In this document: in pieces, positions 1-7,474 of the stretch
Layout: every line of letters starts with the position of its first letter
Numbering within the stretch: position 1 is the first letter of the stretch
DNA from: Candidatus Heimdallarchaeota archaeon
GTDB taxonomy: Archaea > Asgardarchaeota > Heimdallarchaeia > Hodarchaeales > Hodarchaeaceae
Length of the DNA: 64,000 nt
Assembly: GCA_011364965.1 (NCBI GenBank)
Contig: RDOB01000007.1
Span: 62,001-126,000 of the forward strand
Direction of reading: 5' to 3'
Program-made: the position numbers and the translations under genes
Notes under the pieces: model-generated
Database searches by the model: none
What the model was told of the DNA's origin: nothing
What the model saw: only the letters and a program-made list of their open reading frames with translations

Positions 1-90
1 CAAAAGGAGCTAAAATATCCAGAAAAATCCTTCCAAGAACCCCGACATGCAAACCATGGAGTCCTGGCTCGTAGAAAATTCCTTTTCTAA
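1..90 (+). CDS. Possible C-terminal end of a gene cut by the left window edge
   Basis: Frame 1 is open from the first base to a TAA at 88-90, giving 29 residues rich in Lys, Arg and His that end in ARRKFLF. A pyrimidine-rich, T-rich stretch follows, as often seen after archaeal genes. The piece is too short to identify and could be chance, since a 29-codon open frame is not rare at this base composition. Confidence 0.25.
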   Translation, partial: QKELKYPEKSFQEPRHANHGVLARRKFLF

Positions 91-585
91 TCAAGAGTCA
101 GGATTCCCTCCCTCCCCCCTCCTTGTGCATTTTTAACCTTTCTTTTCTACATTAAAAACAATTTCGATTTTTTTTACTGTTTCAGTCCCCTAATATAACC
201 CTATCTCCCTATTCGGCCCGTTCAGTGCCTTTTTCTCTTTAATTCCGCCTTTTTTCGAGAGTTTATAATATTACATTCCTCTAATTTTCCAGAAGTAAAA
301 AAAAGGTTTTTTTTCCCCTTTTGGGCTTGACGCCGCATAACCACAATCCACCAACCTGTACCGCCATTATATGAGTCATTAGTATCGTAGAACCGACGTG
401 ATGATAACTAGAATGCTGATTTCTACCTTTTAACTAAAATGATTCAGAGGATTATGCAACATTGCGTGATATGTATTTATCATAGTAAAAAAAGTTAAGG
501 AGTACTGACCCTGTCTTGTTAGAACAATAACAGTGAAAATTAGATCAAATAGTCTCTAAACCAATTATTGTCAATCAGCTTCCCA
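91..585. other. Gene-free stretch, AT-rich with pyrimidine tracts
   Basis: About 500 bases with no convincing gene on either strand. It holds C/T-rich tracts near 108-175 and T-runs near 165-175 and 305-320 that could end transcription of whatever lies to the left. Short minus-strand frames around 330-420 are interrupted and lack a ribosome binding site. No tRNA-like fold was seen. Confidence 0.5.
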
Positions 586-1419
586 TCAGTACTTAGGTGA
601 AATTGGGTAATTACTGATTAGCAATTCAGTATTGCGTTGAACTGTATTTTTCATATTACTGGAAATTATGTAACTATAAACATAATATTCTGAGAAGAAG
701 TCTTGTATAGTTGGAGAATCTCGATTCGAGAGAATCCATAAATTAGTTATGTCATCAAGATATGATTTTAAAGTTCTCCAGTCAATATTATTCATCCCTT
801 TTCCATATAAATTCCCTTTTTTCGATGTGTCAAAATAAGGAGGATCAAGATACCACATTACTTCTTGATCAGTTAAAATTGAAGCACTTCGTTTAAAAAC
901 TTCCGAATAGTCCAGATTGGTAATTTCAACTGGATAACGATTAAGTATCTTATGAATGGATCTCATTTTATCAGGTTTATTAATCTGCCAATTAGAATGA
1001 GCTTTTTTAATGCTATATCCCCCTCCAGCTCCATTAGGAGAACAGCTCAGAATTATTAACTTTTTTATTGCCCGTTCCAAAAGTGAAGTGGGTCTTTTTT
1101 GTTTCCACTGGAAATAATCTTCGCGGGTTATCAGGGGAAGTATTCGAATGTATTCGTTTAATTCCTCTAAAAGGTCAGCATCTTGAATACACTTGAGTAG
1201 TGCAAATATTTCAGGGTCTTTATCATTCAACCAAGCTTCTTTAGCTTTAGGTGAAACTTGGATGAAAAAATTGGCCAAACCTGTGAATGGTTCAATTAAA
1301 AAGGGGATTTCAGGTGGAATTGAACCAAATAAAGCCCAATATTTTTTTGTATTGCTTTTAGCACCAGGATAACTAGCAATAGTTAGTTTTGAAGGGATTT
1401 GCATATTGAAAGCCATCAT
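586..1419 (-). CDS. D12-class DNA adenine N6-methyltransferase (Dam-like)
   Basis: Predicted to transfer a methyl group from S-adenosylmethionine to adenine N6 in DNA. The family signature is in order: PGAK at residues 18-21, the SAM-binding stretch EPFTGLANFF near residue 43, LNDKDPE near residue 64, and the catalytic DPPY near residue 194 in WYLDPPYFDT. At 277 residues it matches the usual size of D12 enzymes. The start is one of two adjacent Met codons. No restriction endonuclease lies beside it, so it may be an orphan methylase or belong to a system left of the window. GTPase- and ESCRT-type genes are far away, so this end looks accessory. Target sequence unknown. Confidence 0.85.
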   Translation of the reverse strand: MMAFNMQIPSKLTIASYPGAKSNTKKYWALFGSIPPEIPFLIEPFTGLANFFIQVSPKAKEAWLNDKDPEIFALLKCIQDADLLEELNEYIRILPLITREDYFQWKQKRPTSLLERAIKKLIILSCSPNGAGGGYSIKKAHSNWQINKPDKMRSIHKILNRYPVEITNLDYSEVFKRSASILTDQEVMWYLDPPYFDTSKKGNLYGKGMNNIDWRTLKSYLDDITNLWILSNRDSPTIQDFFSEYYVYSYIISSNMKNTVQRNTELLISNYPISPKY

Positions 1420-1810
1420 ACGTTGCTTCTTTATTGTTCTTAAAACAATTGCGTTAGAGTAAAGATATCTTTTTTATATTCAAGGTCACTAAATCTTCCC
1501 CAGCTTTTAATTTATTTTCTATGACATACCCTGAATTGTTCCTTGAATTAATTTTTATTACCAAATCATATAGCCTTAAAAAAATATATCTGAGGAATAT
1601 TCAGCTGGAACATTACTGAAAGACCCTTTTGCCTAGGAATAAGCCCATTTGGAAATAAATGGGTATTTTTGATGTATTTAATTTAGATCAAGCAAATCAA
1701 AAATTAAAGCAGTAGGGTGAAGAGGAATGGTTCCCCTTAACGATTCCTACCTTTTACCTATGATAATGTTCATTCATAACAAATAAAACCTAATCATCTT
1801 TTTTGGATTA
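1420..1810. other. Gene-free stretch with one hairpin
   Basis: About 390 bases between two minus-strand genes. A perfect 7-bp inverted repeat (CCCATTT at 1644-1650, AAATGGG at 1657-1663, six-base loop) is followed on the plus strand by TATTTTT. It looks like a terminator, but no plus-strand gene precedes it. Otherwise AT-rich, presumably holding the promoter of the adenine methylase. No RNA gene seen. Confidence 0.5.
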
Positions 1811-2593
1811 CTAAGTCTTTTCTGCAATAAAGAGAGCATATCCAATTCCCTTTTTTCTTACAAATTTCATGATCTCTTGGAATTTTTCTTCGTCTTCCAT
1901 CTCTATTGCACGAACTACTATTAATTTATTTAATAGATTTCGATATTCATCTGAAAAATCGATTACTTGGACGTTTACAAAACCTGCTTCTTTCATTATC
2001 CTTGTATTATCCTCAATACTGATAGCACCACCTACACAATTGCAGTATATTTCATCATCTTCCTTCATTGATCTGGGCAATGGAAGCCATGTGATTACGT
2101 CATGTATAACAACTTTTCCTTTCCCTTTTAGTACCCGTAAGATTTCCGTAAATGCTTTCATTTTATCAGATATTAATGATATAACACACTCGCTAATGAC
2201 CCTATCAAAATAATTGTTAGGAAATTGCAGTTCCGTTGCATTAGTTTTTTGAAATTCAGTCACATTTTCGACGTTGAAAATTTTAGCACTTCTTTGGGCA
2301 GCTTCAATTCCTTGAGATGAAAGATCGACTCCAATTATCCTGCCATTTGGCTTAATTTTTTCAGCAATATTGATAGCAGTTTCGCCACTTCCGCAACCGA
2401 TATCAAGGACTTTCATTCCTGATTGTAAGTTTAGTTCCCTAAAAAGTCTTTCTTTGGCTTTTCCCATCTTCAATTCAGAGTTATCCTTATATTTTGTGTA
2501 GTATTCCCTATCATACTTTTCTTCAACAATATTTTTGATTGATTCATCTGCTTCAATCTCAGCTTTAGGATTACAGCTCGTACATTTCTTCAT
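1811..2593 (-). CDS. ArsM-like SAM-dependent methyltransferase (possible arsenite methyltransferase)
   Basis: A 260-residue class I methyltransferase with SAM motif DIGCGSG at residues 64-70 and an acidic ribose-contact motif GVDLS near residue 88. Cysteines lie where arsenite methyltransferases carry their As(III) ligands: SECVISL (C136), YCNCVGGA (C184, C186), plus an N-terminal CTSC. That points to arsenite methylation to methylated arsenicals, though other metalloid or small-molecule methylation is possible. It is divergently transcribed from a TrmB-family regulator, and a palindrome lies in the shared 127-base gap, suggesting local inducible control. No other ars gene is visible. Confidence 0.72.
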   Translation of the reverse strand: MKKCTSCNPKAEIEADESIKNIVEEKYDREYYTKYKDNSELKMGKAKERLFRELNLQSGMKVLDIGCGSGETAINIAEKIKPNGRIIGVDLSSQGIEAAQRSAKIFNVENVTEFQKTNATELQFPNNYFDRVISECVISLISDKMKAFTEILRVLKGKGKVVIHDVITWLPLPRSMKEDDEIYCNCVGGAISIEDNTRIMKEAGFVNVQVIDFSDEYRNLLNKLIVVRAIEMEDEEKFQEIMKFVRKKGIGYALFIAEKT

Positions 2594-2638
2594 TTTTAGT
2601 TCCTCATATACAATTAGGTGTAGTAATTTTTTTAAATT

Positions 2639-2665
2639 CTACTACTCCTATATAAGAAGTAGTAG
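2639..2665. promoter_or_regulatory. Palindromic operator candidate over a TATA-like core
   Basis: Perfect inverted repeat CTACTACT (2639-2646) and AGTAGTAG (2658-2665) separated by 11 bases that contain the TATA-like core CTATATAAG. It sits in the gap between the methyltransferase (minus) and the TrmB-type regulator (plus). A regulator bound here would cover promoter elements for either direction, consistent with autoregulation. Binding is inferred, not shown. Confidence 0.5.
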
Positions 2666-2720
2666 TAAATTTTTATTAATACTCTCTGCTAGCTACTTCT
2701 AAGAATTTGGTAGAAGAAAT

Positions 2721-3470
2721 ATGATTGAAACTGAAAAATTAATTAATGATAGTTTTATTTCTAAATTGAAAGCCCTTGGATTGTCAACATATGCTGCTAA
2801 AGTATACTTAGCCTTATTATCAAATCCTAACAGTTCCGCTACATTTCTCTGCAATGAAACTGGAATTCCAGACTCTAAAATGTATTATACTTTGAAAGAA
2901 CTGCATAAAATAGGGATGATAGATGTGAGAGAAGGTTCACCTAATACGTATAATCCATTACACCCCAAAATGGCGATTAGTCACCTAAAACAGGAACTTC
3001 TTGAGAATTATTCTCATAAAGTAAAAGAAGCGGATACTCTTATAGCTTCTATATCACCAATATTTGAAAATGCTGAGAATCAGGAAGATATGGAGGTAGC
3101 TTACGTTATAAATGGTCAAAAAAATATTCTTAGAAGGATTATTCATCTAATGTCTAATTCTAATGATGAAATATTAATCATTATTTCAAGTAACAACCTA
3201 TTTCAGACTCTTCTACCAGTACTAAATAATTTGAAAAGTAAAATTACTGTTAAATTTGCTGGTTCTATAGAGATTTGTGAAAATAGTGACCTATTTCAAA
3301 TAAATAACCTTAAGATTTCAACTTGTTCTTGCAATATAGTCCTGACAGATAAAAACACACTCATTACTGTGTCTAGTTGGGAAAACGGGATTGCTATCCT
3401 TACGAATGACAAAGGTTTGGTATCCATGTGTCATGAATTTTATGAAAATCACCTTTGTCAATTAGTTTAG
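2721..3470 (+). CDS. TrmB-family transcriptional regulator
   Basis: A 249-residue protein. Residues 15-85 form a winged helix typical of TrmB (LGLSTYAAKVYLALLSNP, then CNETGIPDSKMYYTLKELHKIGMI). A short helix 90-115 follows, then an effector domain of PLD-like type with NDEILIIISSNN near residue 150. Family members sense a ligand with the C-terminal domain and bind a palindromic operator. The gene is divergent from the ArsM-like methyltransferase with a palindrome between them, so that gene is its most likely target. The C-terminal half has several Cys residues (CENSD, STCSCNI), compatible with metalloid sensing, which is speculative. Confidence 0.8.
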   Translation: MIETEKLINDSFISKLKALGLSTYAAKVYLALLSNPNSSATFLCNETGIPDSKMYYTLKELHKIGMIDVREGSPNTYNPLHPKMAISHLKQELLENYSHKVKEADTLIASISPIFENAENQEDMEVAYVINGQKNILRRIIHLMSNSNDEILIIISSNNLFQTLLPVLNNLKSKITVKFAGSIEICENSDLFQINNLKISTCSCNIVLTDKNTLITVSSWENGIAILTNDKGLVSMCHEFYENHLCQLV

Positions 3471-3677
3471 CTATTTTCAACTGATTATCCAAAATTAACG
3501 GAAGGTCAACGGTTTTTTGGAAGTTAATCCTGTCTATATTGATTAATCCTTAGCTATCTCCACTTCAGAAGGATTAGCAATATAATGGGGTGTTGTTACA
3601 TGGGATTGTTGAATACTCGCTTGCACATCAAGAAATTTTACTCTCACCAAATCAAAGCTGTCATTGGGGGAATATAT

Positions 3678-3809
3678 ATGGTAAAATATAGTCAAAAGGA
3701 AGTTAATATGATTACCGATGTTCTAGAAAGCACTATGATTTTCCAAAAACGATTTGGCGATGAAAAAGTGAAACTTTGCCCTGTTGGGACCGAATTCGGA
3801 TTCAATTAA
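3678..3809 (+). CDS. Small hypothetical protein, 43 residues
   Basis: A short frame starting at ATG 3678 with GGGGG seven bases upstream, reading MVKYSQKEVNMITDVLES and ending FGFN. The longer frame from 3585 adds a Cys-rich N-terminus without a ribosome binding site, so I prefer the internal start. No domain is recognised. It stands alone between the TrmB regulator and a convergent HAD gene, and may be spurious. Confidence 0.3.
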   Translation: MVKYSQKEVNMITDVLESTMIFQKRFGDEKVKLCPVGTEFGFN

Positions 3810-3891
3810 AGTTCTAGTTGATAATTTCTAATGTTTGAAAACCAATAGTAGGTACTGATACTTCTTCAGTCCTGAAGAACGAATTCGTCCC

Positions 3892-4515
3892 TCATTCGAC
3901 CTCATTAATAGAGGAAATGCGTTTAATGTTTTCTTTTTCTTGCACTGACCTGTTATAGGGATGATCAATCAGCCAGAGGAACTGCTCATCCTTTAAAGTA
4001 TTCACAATGTAGGGGTTATCATCAATGAATGTTTTATAGTTAAGAACTGGTTTTTTATCTGGAATATAAACAATAGCTCTGTAATCAATGTTATGAAGAT
4101 CAAGCCATAACTTAATACCATCTAAAGTATGTCGGGATGTAACAATATCAAATGGTTTTAACCTATCGGTAGCTTTCTTAATGTTAGCAATTAAGGGTGG
4201 AATTTTGGTATAGTTATTGTTCCAAAGATGATCTGTTTCAAAAAGAAACTTTTCTAGAGTCTCATTCCATTTTCTCAAACTTGTAAAATCCCAATCAGTG
4301 ACATCATTGATCCGAAATTCTTTCTCATATTCTTTAACCCACGCTGCAAGTATATCTGCTAAAACCCCTTCAAGATCTAATGCTATCACCATTTTCGAAT
4401 CAACACTAGTCAATGAATTACTCTCGTAATCAGCTACTGGCAGAAAACGGAGATTTTTTTTGGGTTTTTTTAGGGTAATCCCAAATATCGTGGAGTTTTT
4501 TGGGATATTCTTCAA
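3892..4515 (-). CDS. HAD-superfamily hydrolase, 5'-nucleotidase-like, with altered motif I
   Basis: HAD fold by motifs: IALDLEGVLAD (motif I, D47 and E49), VTSRHT (motif II Ser/Thr), a Lys near KPVLNYK (motif III) and FIDDNP (motif IV). The helical cap region between motifs I and II resembles the YqfW/5'(3')-deoxyribonucleotidase group. The second Asp of the usual DxD motif is Glu, which in this superfamily can weaken phosphatase activity or change substrate. The first 41 residues are Lys-rich and lie before the domain, and Met42 (base 4392) is an equally plausible start. It stands alone with a TATA-like TATATAAAATATA about 75 bases upstream of the long start. Confidence 0.68.
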   Translation of the reverse strand: MKNIPKNSTIFGITLKKPKKNLRFLPVADYESNSLTSVDSKMVIALDLEGVLADILAAWVKEYEKEFRINDVTDWDFTSLRKWNETLEKFLFETDHLWNNNYTKIPPLIANIKKATDRLKPFDIVTSRHTLDGIKLWLDLHNIDYRAIVYIPDKKPVLNYKTFIDDNPYIVNTLKDEQFLWLIDHPYNRSVQEKENIKRISSINEVE

Positions 4516-4630
4516 ATACTGTTTCGTACTCTGTAGCTAAAAGTGCTTCTTCTAGTAAAACGATTCAATGAAGATCTCTCAAAGTATATATAAAATATAA
4601 GAAGGATAAAAGACTCCAAATCGAGTTAGA

Positions 4631-4852
4631 CTATCCTATCACTGCCAGACTTCCCATAAAAATTGTCCAGCCAATGTAATTCAGATTTTTTGAATATTGA
4701 TATATTTTCGTTGTCCCAAGACCCAGATTATATGCAAAGGAATATAATGCAAGCATTATGATAATTAATCCGATTGTAGAAGCCGTTAAGCCAGGAATAA
4801 ATAAAATCCCGTACGTTGCTGGAACAAATAAGCTGATAACAAATCCTTCCAT
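4631..4852 (-). CDS. Small two-helix membrane protein, 73 residues
   Basis: Hydrophobic almost throughout: helices at about residues 4-40 (possibly two spans) and 57-72, with a short polar loop YQYSKNLN between. No known family. It follows a 48-residue membrane peptide gene with only 8 bases between stop and start, so the two are probably co-translated. They may be subunits of a small membrane complex. Downstream the strand runs into a gap before the HAD gene. Function unknown. Confidence 0.55.
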   Translation of the reverse strand: MEGFVISLFVPATYGILFIPGLTASTIGLIIIMLALYSFAYNLGLGTTKIYQYSKNLNYIGWTIFMGSLAVIG

Positions 4853-4860
4853 AAGCTAAA

Positions 4861-5007
4861 CTACAGCTGGAACCATAATTTTTTTTGAGCTAATAATTCA
4901 GGGTCTTCAAATGGTTTTCTTCGCTTTCTATCAGCCCATAGCCATAAAGGATACGTTATAGCATAACCTGCAATATAAAATAACCAGAGGTTAATAATAT
5001 TTACCAT
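4861..5007 (-). CDS. Small membrane peptide, 48 residues
   Basis: Starts MVNIINLWLFYIAGYAI, forming one transmembrane helix (about residues 4-24), followed by a basic stretch ADRKRRKPF and a short polar tail ending KLWFQL. The positive-inside rule places the tail in the cytoplasm. TTTAGG lies just before the start. It sits 32 bases after the flavodoxin gene and 8 bases before the 73-residue membrane protein, all on one strand, so flavodoxin, this peptide and the next protein may form one unit. The pattern of a tiny one-helix protein followed by a larger hydrophobic one resembles sodium symporter accessory pairs, but I cannot assign it. Confidence 0.5.
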   Translation of the reverse strand: MVNIINLWLFYIAGYAITYPLWLWADRKRRKPFEDPELLAQKKLWFQL

Positions 5008-5039
5008 TCCTAAACATCCAGGGTTTTTTAGCTGAATTA

Positions 5040-5513
5040 TTATACGCTATAATTCTTAAGAATATCATCAGCCCAGGCGTTTGCTCGTTCCAATTCCCCC
5101 TCTTTCAACGGGCCTTTTCGTCCTTTAACAAAAAATGCTTCTGGTGATATTATTAGTCTTCCATTCTTTTTCCTCAAATTATCAGCAATTTTTCCAGCAG
5201 CATAGCCGAAGATTTTGACTAATCTTGTAGATAATCTCGTATCGAACGCAGCAACATTTATATCTTTCATACTAGCCTCTGGAATTTGGTTAAGAAAGTC
5301 TTGTATCGCTTCTGTAGGACTGCCTCCATGCGTTGGTGAACCAATTATTAATAGCTTCAATCCAATTAACTCTGAAAGATTTACACTGTTTACTCGAACT
5401 ATTTTAGTGTCCATTTGGATCTTTATGGCATTTCTAATTGCTTTAGCTATTTCTTCTGTATTTCCATAAACTGAATCATAAATTATCATCGCTTGCATCA
5501 GGATATACCTCAT
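5040..5513 (-). CDS. Flavodoxin-like protein
   Basis: A 157-residue protein with the FMN phosphate-binding loop YDSVYGNTEEIA near residues 12-23, the loop GSPTHGGSPTEAI near residue 58 and the motif AAFDTRL near residue 88, all typical of short-chain flavodoxins. It would carry electrons or act as a small FMN oxidoreductase in the cytoplasm. The true start may be the third Met (MIIYDSVYGN), since the preceding residues are not conserved in the family. A redox partner is not obvious nearby; two tiny membrane proteins follow on the same strand. Confidence 0.82.
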   Translation of the reverse strand: MRYILMQAMIIYDSVYGNTEEIAKAIRNAIKIQMDTKIVRVNSVNLSELIGLKLLIIGSPTHGGSPTEAIQDFLNQIPEASMKDINVAAFDTRLSTRLVKIFGYAAGKIADNLRKKNGRLIISPEAFFVKGRKGPLKEGELERANAWADDILKNYSV

Positions 5514-5600
5514 TTTTACTACTCATAATCTCAATTATGGAGGTAGGAAAATCCTTTTTTAAGCAGCATTATGATAAGAAAATTTTGAATCTGAGTAATT

Positions 5601-6323
5601 TCATTTCATCTGTTCTACTGGGTGGAAAAGGAATGTTTTTTCTATTAAAGTGTAAATAATACTTAGAATTGCCAAGATTGTAAAGCTAATCAATGTTAAT
5701 TCTAATGTATTCGTTAGTATTATAAATATGACAATATAAACATGACCATGGGAAACAGGCTGTGATTCTTGGAATAACCAACTTGTGTAAATAGATATAA
5801 TCGTGAGAAAACCAAGAGAGCTCAAAGTAAGTGCAATTAAAAACCATACATTGAAACCCCATATCTCTGATGTATATGTTGTAATATTTAATCCTGCTCC
5901 AATCCAGAAAAAGATTCCCTTGGCATATTCAAGGACAGAATCCAACCATTCACCTTTTCTGCTACTGCATTGTCGTTTTCTAGCTAATTGTCCATCAATG
6001 CAATCCATCAGTGCGGATAACCAATACAATAAACTTGCGATCACCATATAAGAATAATCTAGGGCTCCTAATACTATTGCTATTGAACTTAGAATGGTTA
6101 GAAGCAAACCAAACCAAGTGATCCTATTTGGTGTAATTAAAGAAAATGGTTCTATAAAGGTTACAATAGGTTCTGCGATTTTCCTATGGAAACCAATAAC
6201 AGGATCTTCCTTCTTATAGCTGTGTCTTGAGCTTTTCTCTCCATTTGCCTTACCCATAGTTAATTTGGAGACTATATATTTCAAACTGTACTTATCATGG
6301 ACTTTCAATAAATCATGTTCCAA
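5601..6323 (-). CDS. CDP-alcohol phosphatidyltransferase family protein
   Basis: Joins a CDP-activated lipid or head group to an alcohol in the membrane. The signature D-x2-DG-x2-AR-x8-G-x3-D-x3-D is present at residues 107-132 (DCIDGQLAR, then GEWLDSVLE), except that the last Asp is Glu132. In this family that last Asp is the proposed catalytic base, so the substitution is notable. About six transmembrane spans follow an N-terminal polar segment of about 55 residues. SSRKGE after the AR resembles eukaryotic choline/ethanolamine phosphotransferases more than bacterial PgsA, but that is by eye. It stands alone; PlsY-type synthesis genes are at 47-50 kb. Confidence 0.83.
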   Translation of the reverse strand: MEHDLLKVHDKYSLKYIVSKLTMGKANGEKSSRHSYKKEDPVIGFHRKIAEPIVTFIEPFSLITPNRITWFGLLLTILSSIAIVLGALDYSYMVIASLLYWLSALMDCIDGQLARKRQCSSRKGEWLDSVLEYAKGIFFWIGAGLNITTYTSEIWGFNVWFLIALTLSSLGFLTIISIYTSWLFQESQPVSHGHVYIVIFIILTNTLELTLISFTILAILSIIYTLIEKTFLFHPVEQMK

Positions 6324-6721
6324 GATAATTTGCCCCTAGTTTTAACGAACGAAAAAAAATTCATTTTCTCTGATTTATAAATCCTCCATTTTAGTATTAT
6401 AAGGTATAATAGCTTATGACTTCACACTTGATTTAACATCAATTTGATTTTGATATCATTGCAATGTTTTGAAATAATAGTTGAAATCCTATCTAAATCT
6501 GTAATATAAAGCATATTTACTTGCTTAAGGACTTTAAATACTAAGTTAAAATACAATGTTGAACACAGGTTTGATTAGGTTTTTACAGGAATCTGGAATT
6601 TTAAAATCAAAAACTTCTTAAAATTTAAAACTATCACTTTTTCAAACCTTTCTCTATGAATTATTTTCATCACAATAATCTTTTTGACATTTAGCCCTTT
6701 TAGAAGGGAAAAGAGAGGAGA
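6324..6721. other. Gene-free AT-rich stretch
   Basis: Roughly 400 bases between a minus-strand lipid gene and a plus-strand gene pair. TATA-like elements (TTTATAAAT near 6370, TATAAGGTATAAT near 6400) may serve the CDP-alcohol transferase. A 65-codon minus-strand frame at 6575-6772 has no ribosome binding site or protein-like composition. No RNA gene recognised. Confidence 0.4.
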
Positions 6722-6979
6722 ATGGGTATGAGTGAGTTTGTAAATGAGTACCTGATACATTGAATTAAACAAACTAGAAAAATCACTTCCTATGAGACTG
6801 CAATTGAGTATGATCGCAAGTCAGGAAAAGTAGTGGGTTATCACATATTTGAACCAGAACCCGTGATTACATCCCAATCCTCGCGAAAAGGTTTGAAACA
6901 ACGATTGAGGGCAAAAAAACTTTCATCTGATGATAATGTTTCTGTTCAAAGTGGATTAGTAGTATGGAAACCTCAATAG
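6722..6979 (+). pseudogene. Small gene with an in-frame TGA at codon 14
   Basis: ATG at 6722 has an excellent ribosome binding site (AGAGGAGA just upstream). It reads 13 codons to a TGA at 6761-6763, then continues open in the same frame to TAG at 6977, overlapping the start of the next gene (ATG 6964). The continuation is protein-like, including YETAIEYDRKSGKVVGYH. The stop is one transition from TGG, so LIHWIK is a plausible ancestor. It may be a nonsense mutation, a sequence error, or two separate frames. The overlap with the following zinc-binding protein gene suggests an ancient coupled pair. Function unknown. Confidence 0.45.
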
Positions 6980-7356
6980 GAACCTTCTTCGCCTTCGATC
7001 CTCAAATGCTAAGTAATCCTCCTCGAAGAGAGTTAGATAAAGTTTTTGAAAAGCCAAGGATGCTAGATCCAAATCCAGATTTAGAGAAATATATGGAAAC
7101 TTTTTTTCAAGATTTTCAAGTAATAGATACACTGAAACGTCGGCGTTTAGTTTGTTCTGTATGTTTGGCGCCGATTGAAGAAGATCAATTCATCGTTTTA
7201 CCCCATCCGCAATATCCTGAGGATCCTTCTAAAGTGTCGTACTTCCATTCTAAAAGGAATTGTTCACTGCGTTCAAAGAAAGTCAAGACCGTAAGAGGCC
7301 ATTGGTTGAAAACACGACTTCAGCAGTCAGCTGAAGTATGTAAGGAGGAGGAATGA
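6964..7356 (+). CDS. Hypothetical protein with a CxxC zinc-binding site
   Basis: A 130-residue protein with no recognised family. The N-terminal half is acidic and helical. The C-terminal half has CSVCLAP (about residue 61), then an FHSKRNC segment about 30 residues later, giving a possible Cys2-His-Cys zinc knuckle, and a basic stretch KKVKTVRGHW. Its start overlaps the end of the broken small gene before it by 16 bases in another frame, which suggests translational coupling. It is soluble with no signal peptide. A nucleic-acid or protein adaptor role is possible but unproven. Confidence 0.5.
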   Translation: METSIGTFFAFDPQMLSNPPRRELDKVFEKPRMLDPNPDLEKYMETFFQDFQVIDTLKRRRLVCSVCLAPIEEDQFIVLPHPQYPEDPSKVSYFHSKRNCSLRSKKVKTVRGHWLKTRLQQSAEVCKEEE

Positions 7357-7474
7357 GTTCTCTATACTAGACTTAAACCATTTTAGAAAGAAAATTAGTA
7401 AGAAGTCTTGAAAATTTTCCATTTCCATGTCCCTGGGGAAATTAGAGAATTGTACCGTTTTGGCACCATTGGGA

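Noticed and set aside
1644-1670. Hairpin CCCATTT/AAATGGG followed by TATTTTT
   Set aside because: It looks like a plus-strand terminator but no plus-strand gene precedes it, so I list it only as part of the gap.
6575-6772. 65-codon minus-strand frame
   Set aside because: No ribosome binding site, low-complexity text, and it overlaps the start of the plus-strand gene with a good ribosome binding site.
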